64,000 nucleotides of DNA from Phorcus lineatus (Eukaryota > Mollusca > Gastropoda > Trochida > Trochidae). Below the pieces are notes generated by a model. The model ran no database searches. It was not told where the DNA came from and saw nothing but the letters and a program-made list of their open reading frames with translations. Both the position numbers and the translations under genes were made by a program. Below are positions 1-12,080 of this stretch, piece after piece (the first letter of the stretch is position 1; the number at the start of each line of letters is the position of its first letter). The stretch covers positions 55,143,877 to 55,207,876 of the forward strand of contig OV121081.1 in the NCBI GenBank assembly GCA_921293015.1, read 5' to 3'.

Positions 1-2
1 GA

Positions 3-1196
3 ATATCAGAAAAGATAAAAGAAACAGTGGACAGTATATCGACAGTAGGGGAAAGCAAAGGGCCAAACGATGTCCACAGTCTGTTTATTGTGATAAATGC
101 AAGTTCACTTGTACAGCACTCATTTCTGAAGAGGAAAGGCATGAACTTTGTAGTAACTATTGGGCAATGGGTTCATATACACAGCAGCGTCAGTATATCG
201 TGGGCTCAGTGACACAGTGTGAAAGTAAAGGAGCATCGGACATAAAGAGAAGGTCAGTTTCAAGGCAATTTAGCTTCAACATTGACGGTAGACGTGTCAA
301 CTTGTCATTCTTTAACCCCAAGAAAGATCAATGCAACATATATATGCACTGTGTACAATCAAAGGAAAGAAAGTGGAACATTAGATTCCAACTGCATAGA
401 CCACTTCAAATTGCATCAAGAAAAGAAAGTAAGAGCGAGGTTGGATAAAGACAATGATAAGAAGAAAGCAAAAGAAGCACCTAACTACTCTTGTGCCTGC
501 TTTGACCTTGAGGCTATTCTTTCAACACCATGCTCATTAGTCAGCCAAATATACTACAAAAGAAAGCTCAATTGCTACAATTTCACAATTTATGAACTTG
601 ATTTATGAACATGCTGTAGAAGCGACTGACATCAATGTAATTGATCACAAGTTTCTGGAAAGTGGTCACACACAAATGGAGTGTGACTCAGTCCATGCTA
701 GCATTGCACATGTAAAGAAAAAACATCCATCTTTGTTCCTCATCAGTGGGATACAGTAATTTCGATGGCAAGAAAACAAAAACCATACTTAACCATTCCA
801 TTGAAGCATTGGGATGTATCAGATTTCAAAACCTTTACAAAGGACAATTTTGGACAATTTCAGAAGGATACATGTGGCAACAAAGTCCAATGGAGACACA
901 TAAGGTGGTTGCAGTTTAGAAAGGGTGAAAAGGAAGTAATTCACTTTAAGACCAGCTTTGACGAGGAAACCTTCCGTTGCATTGACGTGAACAAGCGCAA
1001 ACTCTGAGGTGGGCAATCTTCATTGAAACACTGCTATTCCTCAAAGATTCCAATATCAAATGCCAAGAAATCTGATTTGGTTTCTCTGTGTCAATCACTT
1101 GTGATTCCTGAAGAATTTCATCAGTATTATAGAGACCTCCCTGCTGGAACATCAGCCAAGGACTGCTGGGTATCTAAAAGCTCAACTGATACCTAG
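3..1196 (+). pseudogene. Decayed transposon-associated protein gene (DUF7869-like family)
   Basis: Pieces of one protein family read in order on the plus strand, separated by frameshifts and stops. A Cys-containing segment with ISEEERHEL lies near 88-170, PKKDQC near 319-337, YYKRKLNCYNFTIYELDL at about 553-608, VIDHKFLESGHTQMECDS at about 637-690, and NAKKSDLVSLCQSLVIPEEF near 1060-1120. I recognise this order from uncharacterised invertebrate proteins that I believe are annotated as DUF7869 and often sit in transposons; the family name is from memory. The left end is cut by the window edge. The part between the Cys segment and PKKDQC looks deleted. No frame spans the gene, so it is dead. 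Its function is unknown. Confidence 0.6.
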
Positions 1197-1765
1197 GAGG
1201 ACATTTGATTTAAGTGTTTTTGTGAAAAGGAACATCATTTTCCACAATAGAAGAATTGCATGTTGTATTTGGAAGTTTTCAGGTTTTATAATATATAATA
1301 ATCTCTTGTCAATACATTACAATTAAATACATAGCACCTTCTGGCGGAAGAAAATTTTATGAAATGATTTCTTGCCATAAGGGGCTATCTCACTAATTAC
1401 CATAAATATGCCAATCAAAAGGTCATGGGTCATCAAGTTTAGCATGCCAAGATTCCTTGTAGCCATATATACTTATGAGTAAAAGTATATGAATATGAAA
1501 TATCTTCCTGATTTAGGGCGTGGAAATGAAACCTTTAAACACGTTTTTCTCAGTTTCATCTTTTCACGAGATAGCCCCTTCTGGCAGGCAGGTATCGATA
1601 TATATGATGAAAAAAAACATGTATGGAATCCATCTTCCTGATTATACCTACAAACAAGACATATGGTTATGTAAAGAACATTGAAATACCGATATCTATC
1701 AGTGAAATAAAACTGTCGAAACATTGTTGATATCTTTAGATTACTATTTTGTGTAACTGATGACT

Positions 1766-1833
<68 letters not shown>

Positions 1834-2692
1834 ATATTTGAAAAAGAGTTCACAAGTATACAGTATTATATATTCAAAGACAAAAAATGACACATAGCCA
1901 TCATTACTCCAACATGTTTCATTGATATCTTCAGGGAGTCTTACAAAAACAGTTATGACGTTATGATGTCACAATATAATTGACATAACAATGGTATGAC
2001 GTCACAATATAGCAAGTGGTAGGATGGACACAATATGTTATTATTCTTAAGCATTAAGTTGAGGTTTTAACATTTTAATGAAAAAGTCTTCTTTCAACTG
2101 ACGCATTATTTATATATATAGTTGTGAGCAACTCTAAGATAAAAAGAATACTTAATTAAATACAAGTTTTATGTCGTTTAGTGACAAGCGTAAAGTTGTT
2201 ATTTATGAATTCGATTTGATACATGGAAAATGTATTATTCACCCCGTATTCATGTAACAAAACACTTTTTACAGCATCATGAATAAGATATATGGAAACT
2301 TGAATGCTGACTTAACGACCAGTGAAATGGTTCCAAAGGGTGTGGACATCCAGTGTAAATAACGCGCCACATTGCAGCCTGTCAGCTGGAGTATTTACAA
2401 AATCAATGCGGTTTCTTTATATAAATTTTATATTTTATTGGTTATAAGTTAACATACATCAATGTTAAGTAATGCGATCTTGTAACTCAACAATAGGTGG
2501 AGTGGGTTTGATCTTGACAGCTTTGAAGGCATAACGATCCATTATCACGCCAGCATATGGTTACGTACGCCAATCAATACAACTTCATGCATGACAACAG
2601 TATGAGACTGGTCATATTTTCTATTTTGTATTCTCTCGCAATTGTGAAAAAGTTCAAAGCTGACATTTCTCTTTAAATATAACATTTTCATC
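1197..2692. other. No gene recognised
   Basis: AT-rich sequence with the AT microsatellite. A short inverted motif (AAGGGGCTATCTC near 1380 and its complement near 1567) may mark an old repeat. I see no coding signal. Confidence 0.5.
1768..1827. repeat. (AT)n microsatellite
   Basis: About 60 bases of uninterrupted AT dinucleotide, followed by a short ACAC run. Confidence 0.95.
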
Positions 2693-2701
2693 CATTTGGT
2701 T

Positions 2702-3905
2702 GGCAGTGTGAAGTTGGTTACTTATTCCTTATTCGATATTCGACTTTTCTATTTACTTATTCGAAAAAGACTTCTGAGAGTATCAAGGAATGTTTGCACC
2801 ACCTTGTAGGTATTCTCAAATAAAAGATCATTCAATTATCTATCCAATGGGGTATGCAACGTTATAATACATAGGGTCATTCATACCGTAAAGGCACAAA
2901 AAGCGTTAGTATATAACAAAATTGGTGAACAACAACTTCTGAGAGTACCAAGAGATATTTGCACCACCTTGTTGGTATACTCAAATGAAAGATAATTCAA
3001 TTACCTATTCAATGATGTATCGTACGGCATAATACATGGACGCTGTCGTACCGTAAAGTCATAAAAAAGCGTTACCATGGACAGAAAATGATAAACAACA
3101 ACTTCTGAGAGTATTAAGGAATATTTGCACCACCTTGTGCGTAGACTTGTATTAAAGATAATTTAATGACCTACCCACAGATGTATATTACATTATAATA
3201 CATAGAGGCGTTCGTACCGTTAAGTAACAAAAAGCGGTATTGCGGTCAACATTACATTTTTTTATTCTTGAATGAACAACTTCTGAAAGTATCAAAGGAT
3301 ATTTGCACCACCTTGTATGTAGACTTAAATGAAAGATAAGCTAATTACCTACCAAATGATATACACTACATCATAATACATAGAGGCGTTTGTACCGTAT
3401 AGTAACAAAAAGCGTTACTGTATGCCCACATTTAATTTTTTAAAATTCTTGTTCGAACAATAACTTCTGAGAGTATCAAAGAATATTTGCATCACATTGT
3501 ACGTATACTTAAATGAAGGAAAATTTAATTACCTATCCAATGAGATATACTACGTTATAATACATAGAGGCGGTCATACCGTAAAGTAAAAAAAAGCCTT
3601 ACTATGTATCTCTTATTTCATTTTTTTATTCTTGTTCGAACAACAACTTCTGAGAGTATCAAAGAATATTTGCACCACATTGTACGTATACTCAAATGAA
3701 AGTTAATTCAATTACCTATCCAATGAGGTATCGTATGGTTTAATACATAGAGGCGGTCGTACGGTAAAGTAGCAAAAAGCGTTACTATATGCCCATATTT
3801 CTTTTTTGTTATTCTTGTTAACACAACTTCTGAGAGTATCAAGGAACATTTGCACCACCTTTTACGTATATTTAAAAAAAAAGATAATTTCCTTACCAGG
3901 GCATA
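2702..3905 (+). repeat. Left arm of foldback element: seven tandem units
   Basis: The marker CTTCTGAGAG recurs at about 2771, 2936, 3102, 3280, 3464, 3647 and 3827, giving spacings of 165-184 bp. Each unit also carries a GTACCGTAAAG motif and an AAAAAGCGTTA motif. Inner units are more diverged than outer ones. Confidence 0.9.
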
Positions 3906-4019
3906 CCGGGACAATATCCATATATGTCGAAAGTAATGATTAAAGATACAAGCACAGTGACATATAGAGTAGAATATTGCTTAATGAAGTACCGTGGAAA
4001 TTTTGAAGCATTGTTCTTG

Positions 4020-4715
4020 GCTCTAGGTTCTATGCGTCGATCTTCGAATTCGGTGCTTTTGATTGTCCGATATATGCATATTGTGTGCTTATAACTTGAA
4101 TTTTAATGTCAATCAATCAATCTTTATTTACGTACTTAAAATGCCACAGGCCTGTAGTACATTCATTGGTAGATCACATCATTAAATTATTACAAGTTTT
4201 TACAATATTTCTTCTATATAGCATTGCATAATAAATATACATTGCAAGATTCTGTAGTAATAGAGAATTTTAATGTGGGAATCTTAGGCGCTTCTGATTG
4301 CCCATGTATGCATAATTAATGCTCGCATCTGGTGGTCCCCTGTGTCCATCCTGGGTGCTTTTCACGATACCATATGTGCATACTTGGTGATTGTATGTGT
4401 GCATCATGGTTGCTACAAGTGGCCAATGCTTGCATCTAGGTGTCTGTAACTGGTTGTGCCATGTGTGTTTTTTGTGTGTTTGTAGCTGATGGTCACATGT
4501 CCATCTTGGGAGCTTTTGATGATTCAAAGTGTGCATATTGGGGGCTTGTATCTGTTGGCCATCCGTATGCATCTTGGGTGATTCCGGTGGCCCATGGGTG
4601 CATTTTGGTTGCTTGTATCTGGTGGTCCTTAGTGTACATCTTTGGTGCTTTTGGTGATCCTATGTGTGCATCTTGGATTTGTGCTTCTGGTGGCCCATGT
4701 TTTCATCTTGGGTTC
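4020..4715. repeat. Degenerate ~31-bp minisatellite inside the foldback element
   Basis: Imperfect units containing TGGTGGCCCATGTGTGCATC and TTGGGTGCTT repeat from about 4277 to 4715. A first unit lies at 4020-4097, so the array was split by a later LINE-tail insertion. The open frames across it come from repeat periodicity and are not credible genes. Confidence 0.75.
4110..4264 (-). mobile_element. 5'-truncated LINE 3' end inserted in the minisatellite
   Basis: A 155-bp insert is flanked by the 12-bp direct repeat GAATTTTAATGT (4098-4109 and 4265-4276). Read on the minus strand it ends AATAAAGATTGATTGATTG, a LINE-type 3' tail with tetranucleotide repeats. The minisatellite resumes on both sides. 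This is a target-primed insertion nested in the foldback element. Confidence 0.8.
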
Positions 4716-4739
4716 TTTAGGCGGTCAGTGAATTTATTT

Positions 4740-5165
4740 TCATTTTACTGACTCTGTATACTGAATTCCAATCAGTGCGTTTTTCAGCAATCTGCTGCCA
4801 CTCCAGATGCAGTGGTGCATCCAACTCTGCCACAGTTTGAACAGGGGGGTCTCTTCTACGTATACGGCGACCAAAAGTATCCCATAGATGTTCTATCGGG
4901 TTCAAGTCGGGACTGAAAGCAAGCCACGGTAGCATTGATATGGCTTCCCGAAATGTGGAATTACCACAGGTAGAAGGATGTTATCTCGATATTTCTGAGC
5001 ATTGAGTGTACCTGGAACTGTCACAAGGTCGGTTTACAACCGGAGGAGACACAACCTCATATCATAGAGCCACCACCACACTGATAGGTTGATGGGACAT
5101 GTCTTGGTGCGAAATGGGTGTTAGCTTGTCGCCAAACACGAATTCGGCCATCCTTGCCATAAATG
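4740..5165 (-). pseudogene. Tc1/mariner transposase fragment
   Basis: The minus strand encodes the end of a Tc1-type DDE transposase. SPDLNPIEHLWD, the signature around the last catalytic segment, lies at about 4870-4915 and is followed by RRIRRR. Further upstream (about 5050-5165) a different frame reads GRIRVWRQAN and CGGGSM, the family's GRxRVW and GGGSxMVWG blocks. Stops and frame changes separate the pieces, and the N-terminal DNA-binding half is missing. It lies inside the foldback element and is inactive. Confidence 0.85.
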
Positions 5166-5599
5166 AATCTCAAACTCATATGCAATCATTTGTTCGAGAT
5201 AACAGACGATATTGCTGCCACTAAAATGTTGATTTCTCCAACTACACGTTTCACTACGAGTTTCAAAAACATATGTGATTGGCTGCATCAATATATGTGG
5301 AGTTGTTTATGCCATAAAACATCTTCGAAATACTTTTCGTCAACTTGTTGAAAATATATGCTCAATTGAATTAAGTGGTGCTTAACTTATTGTTCTGAGT
5401 ATATGTCACTATATTTTAAGAAATGCACTGGGATATGATGTTCCCAGTAATTTTGTGACATAACATCTTGCCATTGTGACCCATGCATGGGCTAATTGCC
5501 AAGTACCTTTGTCCTGATGGTAGAATTTATTAAAGGGACTGTGCACATTCTGTCAAGAGGCTGCAGTTATTGGCTGTAATGGGATACATGGCTCTGCTT
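5166..5599. other. Core of foldback element, no gene recognised
   Basis: AT-rich filler between the Tc1 fragment and the right arm. A 62-codon open frame here has no recognisable domain. Confidence 0.4.
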
Positions 5600-6791
5600 C
5601 TTGTCGACACTACACGCCTCTTTGTATTATGACGTAATATACCTCATTGAACAGGTGAATGAATTATCTTTCATGTAAGTATACGTACAAGGTGTGAAAA
5701 TTCCTTGATTCTCTCAGAAGATGTTATTTATAAGTTTGGTTATATAGTACCGCTTTTTGTTACTTTTAAGTACGAACGCCTATGTACTATAACGTAGTCA
5801 ACCTCAATGGATAGGTAATTAAAATATATTTCATTTGAGTAAACGTACAAGGTGATGAAAATATCCCTTGATACTCTCAGAAGTTATTGTTTATCATGTT
5901 ATATAGTAAAGATGTTTGTGCCATTACGATACGAACAACTCAATGTATTAAAACGTGTTATCCCTCACTGGATAGGTAATTGAATCATCTTTTATTTGAG
6001 TATACGAACAAGGTGGTGTAAATATTCCTTCATCCTCTCAGAAATTGTTGTTCGAACAAGAATAACAAAAATGAAAGAAGAGATACATAGTAATGCAATT
6101 TTTGAATTTACTGTATAAACACCTCTATGTATTATGACGTAACATACCACATTGGATAGGTAATTGAGTTATCTTTCATTTTAGTATACGTAAAAGGTGG
6201 TGCAAATATTCCTTGATACTCTCAGAAGTTGTTGTTTATGATTTTGTTATATAGTAACGCTTTTTGTGCCTTTACGGTACGACAGCCTCTATGTATCATA
6301 ACGTTGTATACCCTATTGGATAGGTAATTAAATTATCTTTTACTTGAGTATACGTACAAGGTGGTGCAAATATTACTTGATAATCTCAGAAGTTGTTATA
6401 TATCATTTTCTGTCCATGGTAACGCTTTTTATGACTTTACGGTACGACAGCCTCTATGTATTATGCCGTACGATACATCATTGAATAGGTAATTGAATTA
6501 TCTTTCATTTGAGTATACCAACAAGGTGGTGCAAATATCTCTTGGTACTCTCAGAAGTTGTTGTTTACCAATTTTGTTATATACTAACGCTTTTTGTGCC
6601 TTTACGGTATGAATGACCCTATGTATTATAACGTTGCATACCCCATTGGATAGATAATTGAATGATCTTTTATTTGAGTATACCTACAAGGTGGTGCAAA
6701 CATTCCTTGATACTCTCAGAAGTCTTTTTCGAATAAGTAAATAGAAAAGTCGAATATCGAATAAGGAATAAGTAACCAACTTCACACTGCC
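5600..6791 (-). repeat. Right arm of foldback element: seven tandem units, inverted
   Basis: The complement CTCTCAGAAG recurs at about 5711, 5875, 6034, 6219, 6384, 6547 and 6713. The outermost two units match the left arm almost base for base. Inner units differ from the left arm by small indels. Confidence 0.9.
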
Positions 6792-6800
6792 CATTTGGTT

Positions 6801-7859
6801 CAATCATTTTAATTTATCACAACGACATCAGTTCTTTTGCTTCCTAAAATGTTTAAGGCTCCCTCAAAATAAAAAGGCCTTATGGGAAATTTTTAGACTA
6901 TGTCAAGTTCTGTGACAGGATAGTTACATGATAACTCTGAAACGCAGCGAAAATGGCGAAGAAAGTGCAACGAATGACAAATATTTCAGAGATTTTAGCC
7001 ACAATTGAGTAAAAAACGGTTACGAACTAAATCAAAACTTACAAAAATTCAACCGTTCAACATGAACAAGTCAACTTGTCGTTACTGCCAATGCAAATGA
7101 TCATATGCCGGCATTTCATTTTGTAATTTTCCAAATAAGGTAATCAAAAGATTCATTCTGGTGGTAGGTGAACATCTTTGCCAGTATAGCTGATGCTATA
7201 TAGATTTAAAAAATCTCATTGAAGCACATTTCCTAGGAATTGTTTTCACTTTCAGGAATATTTCTGTCTTTAAAGTGCAACAGGTTAAATTTGGTGAACG
7301 ATCTTACTCCACTTTTCAAATCATTATTTGCAATAGTGTACATTTACAAAACGTTGACGTTGGGCGCTATTCAGTTAAGGGAATCTATTGTTGGCACGGC
7401 TTTTACGTATGCATTTAAGACGGACGATGTTGAATAATTTCAAAGAAAGAAATCGATTCCCCTCAAAATAATAACTTCAGACATGTACCCATCACCTGAC
7501 GTCAAAAATTGAAATCGTAAATCAGTTTACAAGTTGACTATATATAGTAGAATATACGAGAAGGAATGGGTTTACGAAACAGAACAGATCAGATTGTTGT
7601 ATTTTGATTATTTTACTTTTCACGAAAACTCAACTCCGACTGCATTTTTGGCATCTGACGTATGGCAACAAAGAGGCTTTAATTATGATCTTAATCAAAA
7701 TTATCTTATCTTGCCCTAAACAATATCACATGCTTTTCCAAAATTGTATCAAATTATGGTTTTCACCTTTTTCATGCAAAGCAAAATAGCCTCATAAAAC
7801 AAATGCGATTTGGTTGTCAGACACCCACTTTGTAAAAAATCACTTGAAGAACAACCAAA
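6801..7859. other. No gene recognised
   Basis: Sequence between the foldback element and the Tc1 relic. Only short AT-rich open frames without recognisable motifs are present. Confidence 0.5.
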
Positions 7860-8690
7860 TTGACTTTAATACAACGTGAGCGAGCAATCGTGATGATTGA
7901 AATGGGAGCCAACCACAACCATAGTGTAAGAACGCTTGGCGGTCACCGTAAAACTGCCACAAGACTAATGCAAGGTTATCGTCATTCGGGACAGACCTCA
8001 GACCGTCCGAGAGTCACAACCCACCAGGACGACCAATATCTGCGCACGTAACACTTCAGAAACCGCTTCCTGACAGTGACGTCATCGGCGTCGCATGCCC
8101 TGGGTCACCGGGTAAGCAGACGCACAGTCCCAGACGTCTAAGGTCCCATGGCATCAAGGCATAACGTTCCGGGGACAGCTGTTGACAGTCGACGAAGACT
8201 TAGATGGGCGAGGACGGTTTTACGTTGGCAGCGACGTCAGTGGCAGAAGATACTTTTCTCTTACGAAAGTCGGTTCTGTCTCTTCAAAGCAGATGGAAGA
8301 GTACGTGTCTCCCTCCCGTCGTCTGTCCCTTTCTTCGACAACAGGCACAAGGTATGATCTTTCAACAAGACAATGCCCGATCGCACACGGCTCGAGTTAC
8401 TCAGAACTTCCTTGCTAACAACATCGACCTTTTGCCGTGGCCAGCATGCTCGCCTGACATGTCACCGATCGAACATCTTTGGGACGTTTTGGATCGTCGT
8501 ATTCGTCAACGACGACGACCACCTCCAGATAACCTCCAGCAACCTGCTCAAGCCTCTCAAGAAGAATGGCAGCGCATTCCACGTAATGACGTCAGACGTT
8601 TGATTTTCAACATGCGTCAGAGGGTTAACCTGGATTTCCCTGCACCGGCATCAGTCATGACAGTGAACTTGAACTTTTTTACCCCCAGCC
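7860..8690 (+). pseudogene. Tc1-like transposase, frameshifted and internally deleted
   Basis: An N-terminal helix-turn-helix-like segment (from about 7863, LIQRERAIVMIEMGANH) is followed by frameshifted middle blocks (RRRLRWARTVLRWQRRQW, SYESRFCLFKADGRVRV, about 8190-8320). The C-terminal half reads MIFQQDNARSHTARVTQNFL, then ACSPDMSPIEHLWDVLDRRI, which carry the second Asp and the last catalytic block of a DD34E transposase (about 8355-8500). The usual 50-odd residues between GRVRV and MIFQQDNARSH are missing. I found no clear terminal inverted repeats. This is a dead copy of a different Tc1 lineage from the one at 4740-5165. Confidence 0.9.
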
Positions 8691-8749
8691 TAATATCGGA
8701 GACTGTGTCGTTCATACCGGAAGCTGATTTGTTGCATGTTTTATGAATA

Positions 8750-11700
8750 ATGTTCTTGATGAAGAAACATTTTGTTTTTTTAATCTCACTTTTTTTTCTG
8801 CAATCTAGATTTAGATACATGGTAGCGTTTCTTTTGCCCGTGAGTTTATGACATTTACAAAATACATAGGTATTACAAGAGTTTATACAACTGCATTATA
8901 AAAGATATGATATTTTATATAATATATACTTTCTCGTGTATAATCGTTATTAAATCAATTCCTACTTTTGGGGGAAAGTTACGTCATTTTCTTCCCGGAG
9001 GAGCTATAAACAGCTATAAAGTGGATTTCAGGGGCTACGGAGGAAAGCTGCTATATTGCACCTGCATCTGCTCCGTAAATCTTTGTACAAAGCGATTGGC
9101 TTCACAACCGTTACCATGATTCCACGTGCACTGATTGAGTTACCCATGTCTAGGTAACTGAAATGTTTTGAACTCCATGTAATAAATTCAGCCAACAGGA
9201 AACACCTTCGTCTAGGCCAGCCGTCTGTCGAGAATAATAAACAATATGCTCTTTGTCAGTCCTTAACCTTGAATTTTCGCCCTTTTCAACTCAGATTAAA
9301 ACGTTGCAAATGCTAAAAGATTGTAACGTGCATTTTGTTATAATAAAGTGAAATATTTTTCTTATTTTTAATACATAGGGAATGATATCCAAAAGCCGTA
9401 ATAAAAACAACGCGCCACAAAATATTTCGTATTAACGTTATGTGCATAAACATTGTGTAAAACGTGATCAACCTAATTGATTCATAAAGAGCGAATAATT
9501 CTAAGGAGGCATAAGTGATAGATAATTTTTTTTAAAGATAATTTGAATCTATATATTTGAAAACGAGAACCAATTGTAAAATCGATGAATTATCAACGTT
9601 CATACAATACCGAAGAAGGGATGTCGTTGATTCTTCTCTAATGATACATAAATATTTCGTGTGATGTCCCTTTACAATAAATCATATTTTATTTATGCAG
9701 TATAGTAAATGCAGTAAGTCACATATGGAAAGCTGCCGTTTAACTTCGATGAAGGTAATCAAAAGCATGCCGAGTCCATACATTTGTTCTGAAATCGCTA
9801 CAGTAGCCATTTGTGGTGGTGCGAAGTGATCAAGGATTGTTGCTAGTATTATATATTGGACAAAGAAGCATCCTGGCTGTAGCATTGACCCTAATATCCT
9901 TTACTGATGCTTAGAAATAGACAAGAGACACGTGTAGTCAGTCCCATGCTTTTTATTCCTCACCTTTACAACCCATGCCGTTTCCGGTCCCTCTGATCAT
10001 GATAGTGCATGATACTTCCCATACAATATATCTCGTCTTATCACCAATACACTACATTGGCGGTGTCAACAAATTGAATCAATTGTTATTTGATTTAATG
10101 ACACGCGGTATATTTGTATGAACTGTATTGAATACTCTAGCATCAAAAGGACTACTCACTTGAATTTATCAAAAATCGAGCGTATTTGGAAAATATTTTA
10201 AAGCTAAAGGATCATTTTATATTTCAACAAGGAAATTGAATTACACAACTTGAAGTGTCATCTGTTGAATCGATAAATCGCAGATGTTGCGATCGACGAG
10301 GGTTGCGACTCATTTTTAAAACAGTTTTGATTTGTTCTCTCTGGGCTTTATTATTTGTTTCATCTAATGATATCGTGTCTTTCCAATTAAACGTTTATGA
10401 AATTATTATTAAATAATCTTAACAGTTTTAGGTGTACATATTGAGATTTATTTATATGTCATTTCATTTAGAAGTATAAGGGTTATTTTGACAGTAAAGT
10501 CTCTTGAAATGATTAAAACTATTTTGTAACGAATCGTAATAAACAATTGGCTTGAGTTTAGGTTTCAGTCAAAGAACCAACAACAAACAGAAACAGATAT
10601 CTTACATGCATATAAACAACGCAAAATCATTATCTATCATGAAAGAGTTACGAGAACGAAACAGTGTCTTCACTACGATCAAATGGCCCTAAGGCGTTTA
10701 CATCATCAGGTGTAATCCCCCTATGCTCTGACTTCATTGGAAACACAAATTACAAATGAATGCTATGACTTCACAACGTTGATGACTCAACAATGCATTG
10801 ACGTCATAATTCTCAAGAAGACTGACAACAGTTATATGTTCAGCTTTACGACTGAAAACGGCTCGGAAATGAATTTGGATAATGCATAAAATCTAATCCT
10901 CGGTAATTTTCGGATATTTGTTACTTTAATCAACTCCTGTTGATATACCTGATATTAGAGTACAATTTGGTGAGATTATCTATCTTAATAAAACAATATT
11001 TTTTCAAAATATGAAAACTATCAAACGTCATGAATTCATTATAACCTTAAGGTATTTTGACAATATATGGCAATTATGATATAATATAATTTTATAACCG
11101 AAGTCGCGAAATCAAAGAAAATATTCAAACCAGCAAAGAAGCTAGAGATGAGTACCAAATGACCCAACTATAGAACACTACGCAACAGGCAAATTGTGAT
11201 GTCAAGCGTTGTTTAGGGCATGACATTACCCCGAAAAGGTGAAAATTTCCTTAGGGAATCGTAAAAACATATCGGAAACCCGATATAATATAATCGCTCT
11301 CATAGGTACTATATAGTTTTTCTGACATGTCATATAAAAGCTATGGTCATAGTTTGTAAAGAAGTCGTACCAGCAGGAACGTTGAATTTTGTTCTTGTTA
11401 ATGAGTATCTGTCCCTAAAATTTAGATTTAAATCCTTAACTATATTAACACAGTAACAACATGTGATTTATAATGTAACCGAAATTTTCTTACAGACGAG
11501 AACATTCCACATCTATTATTAGCAAAGTTACGAGTAAGTGGCAAGGCTAATGAAAGCGGTTAAAATTGAAATTAGGCTACCTTGGCTGATTTTGGGTTTA
11601 ATATATGTATATTATATGGACATTTTAGACATAGATACGAATTATTTTTGGGTAATTGAAAGAATCCATAAAAAAGGAAAAGAGTTAAAATGTCGATGTC

Positions 11701-12080
11701 AAAGTGACAATCGGAGATTAATCTTTGTACGACAGATGGCGTTTCCTTTCAAATAGAAAAAAAGACAGGTTTTTTAACCATTGATGTAACTGGCTTGAAA
11801 CAAAGTCAAAATGACTATGATTTTCAAGCGTAATGTGACACAAAATGACAAAATTTAACAGTCGTGGGTGAACAACAAAATGAAAGTATCTTGTCATGCA
11901 GTTTCAAATTCTTTATAAATGTGACATACTATACGACTATGATGATCACAGAAATGACATCTTAATGATTTCCGAAGAAATATGTCATTTACCTAAAAAT
12001 TCATTCTTTAACTATCAAATACGCATCTTTACACAAGTTACAAATTATTACAATAAAGCTTGATTCATCGTTCAGGAACA
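8750..12080. other. Long intergenic stretch, no gene recognised
   Basis: About 3.3 kb of AT-rich DNA between the Tc1 relic and the first GalNAc-transferase. Open frames of 60-70 codons (8907-9119, 9682-9885 minus, 11538-11756) show no domain, codon bias or splice context. Downstream regulatory sequence of the minus-strand gene would lie at the right end, but no AATAAA was seen close to its stop. Confidence 0.5.

Larger units (their letters stand above)
2702..6791. mobile_element. Foldback-like DNA transposon with tandem-repeat inverted arms
   Basis: The ends are perfect inverted repeats starting GGCAGTGTGAAGTTGGTTAC, and both sides are flanked by the 9-bp direct repeat CATTTGGTT (2693-2701 and 6792-6800). 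The outermost roughly 380 bp of each arm are nearly identical when one is reverse-complemented. Each arm then continues as an array of seven units of about 165-184 bp, each marked by ACTTCTGAGAGTATCAAGG and TTTGCACCACCTTGT. The middle (about 3906-5600) holds a minisatellite, a LINE tail and a Tc1 fragment, and no transposase. Arms built of direct repeats plus a 9-bp target duplication are the hallmark of Drosophila foldback elements, which are tied to the MULE superfamily. The element is non-autonomous. The assignment to the foldback/MULE group is inference; the termini and target duplication are seen directly. Confidence 0.9.

Noticed and set aside
4270-4751. Two overlapping ~100-codon open frames as genes
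   Set aside because: They arise from minisatellite periodicity, one on each strand, with no domain.
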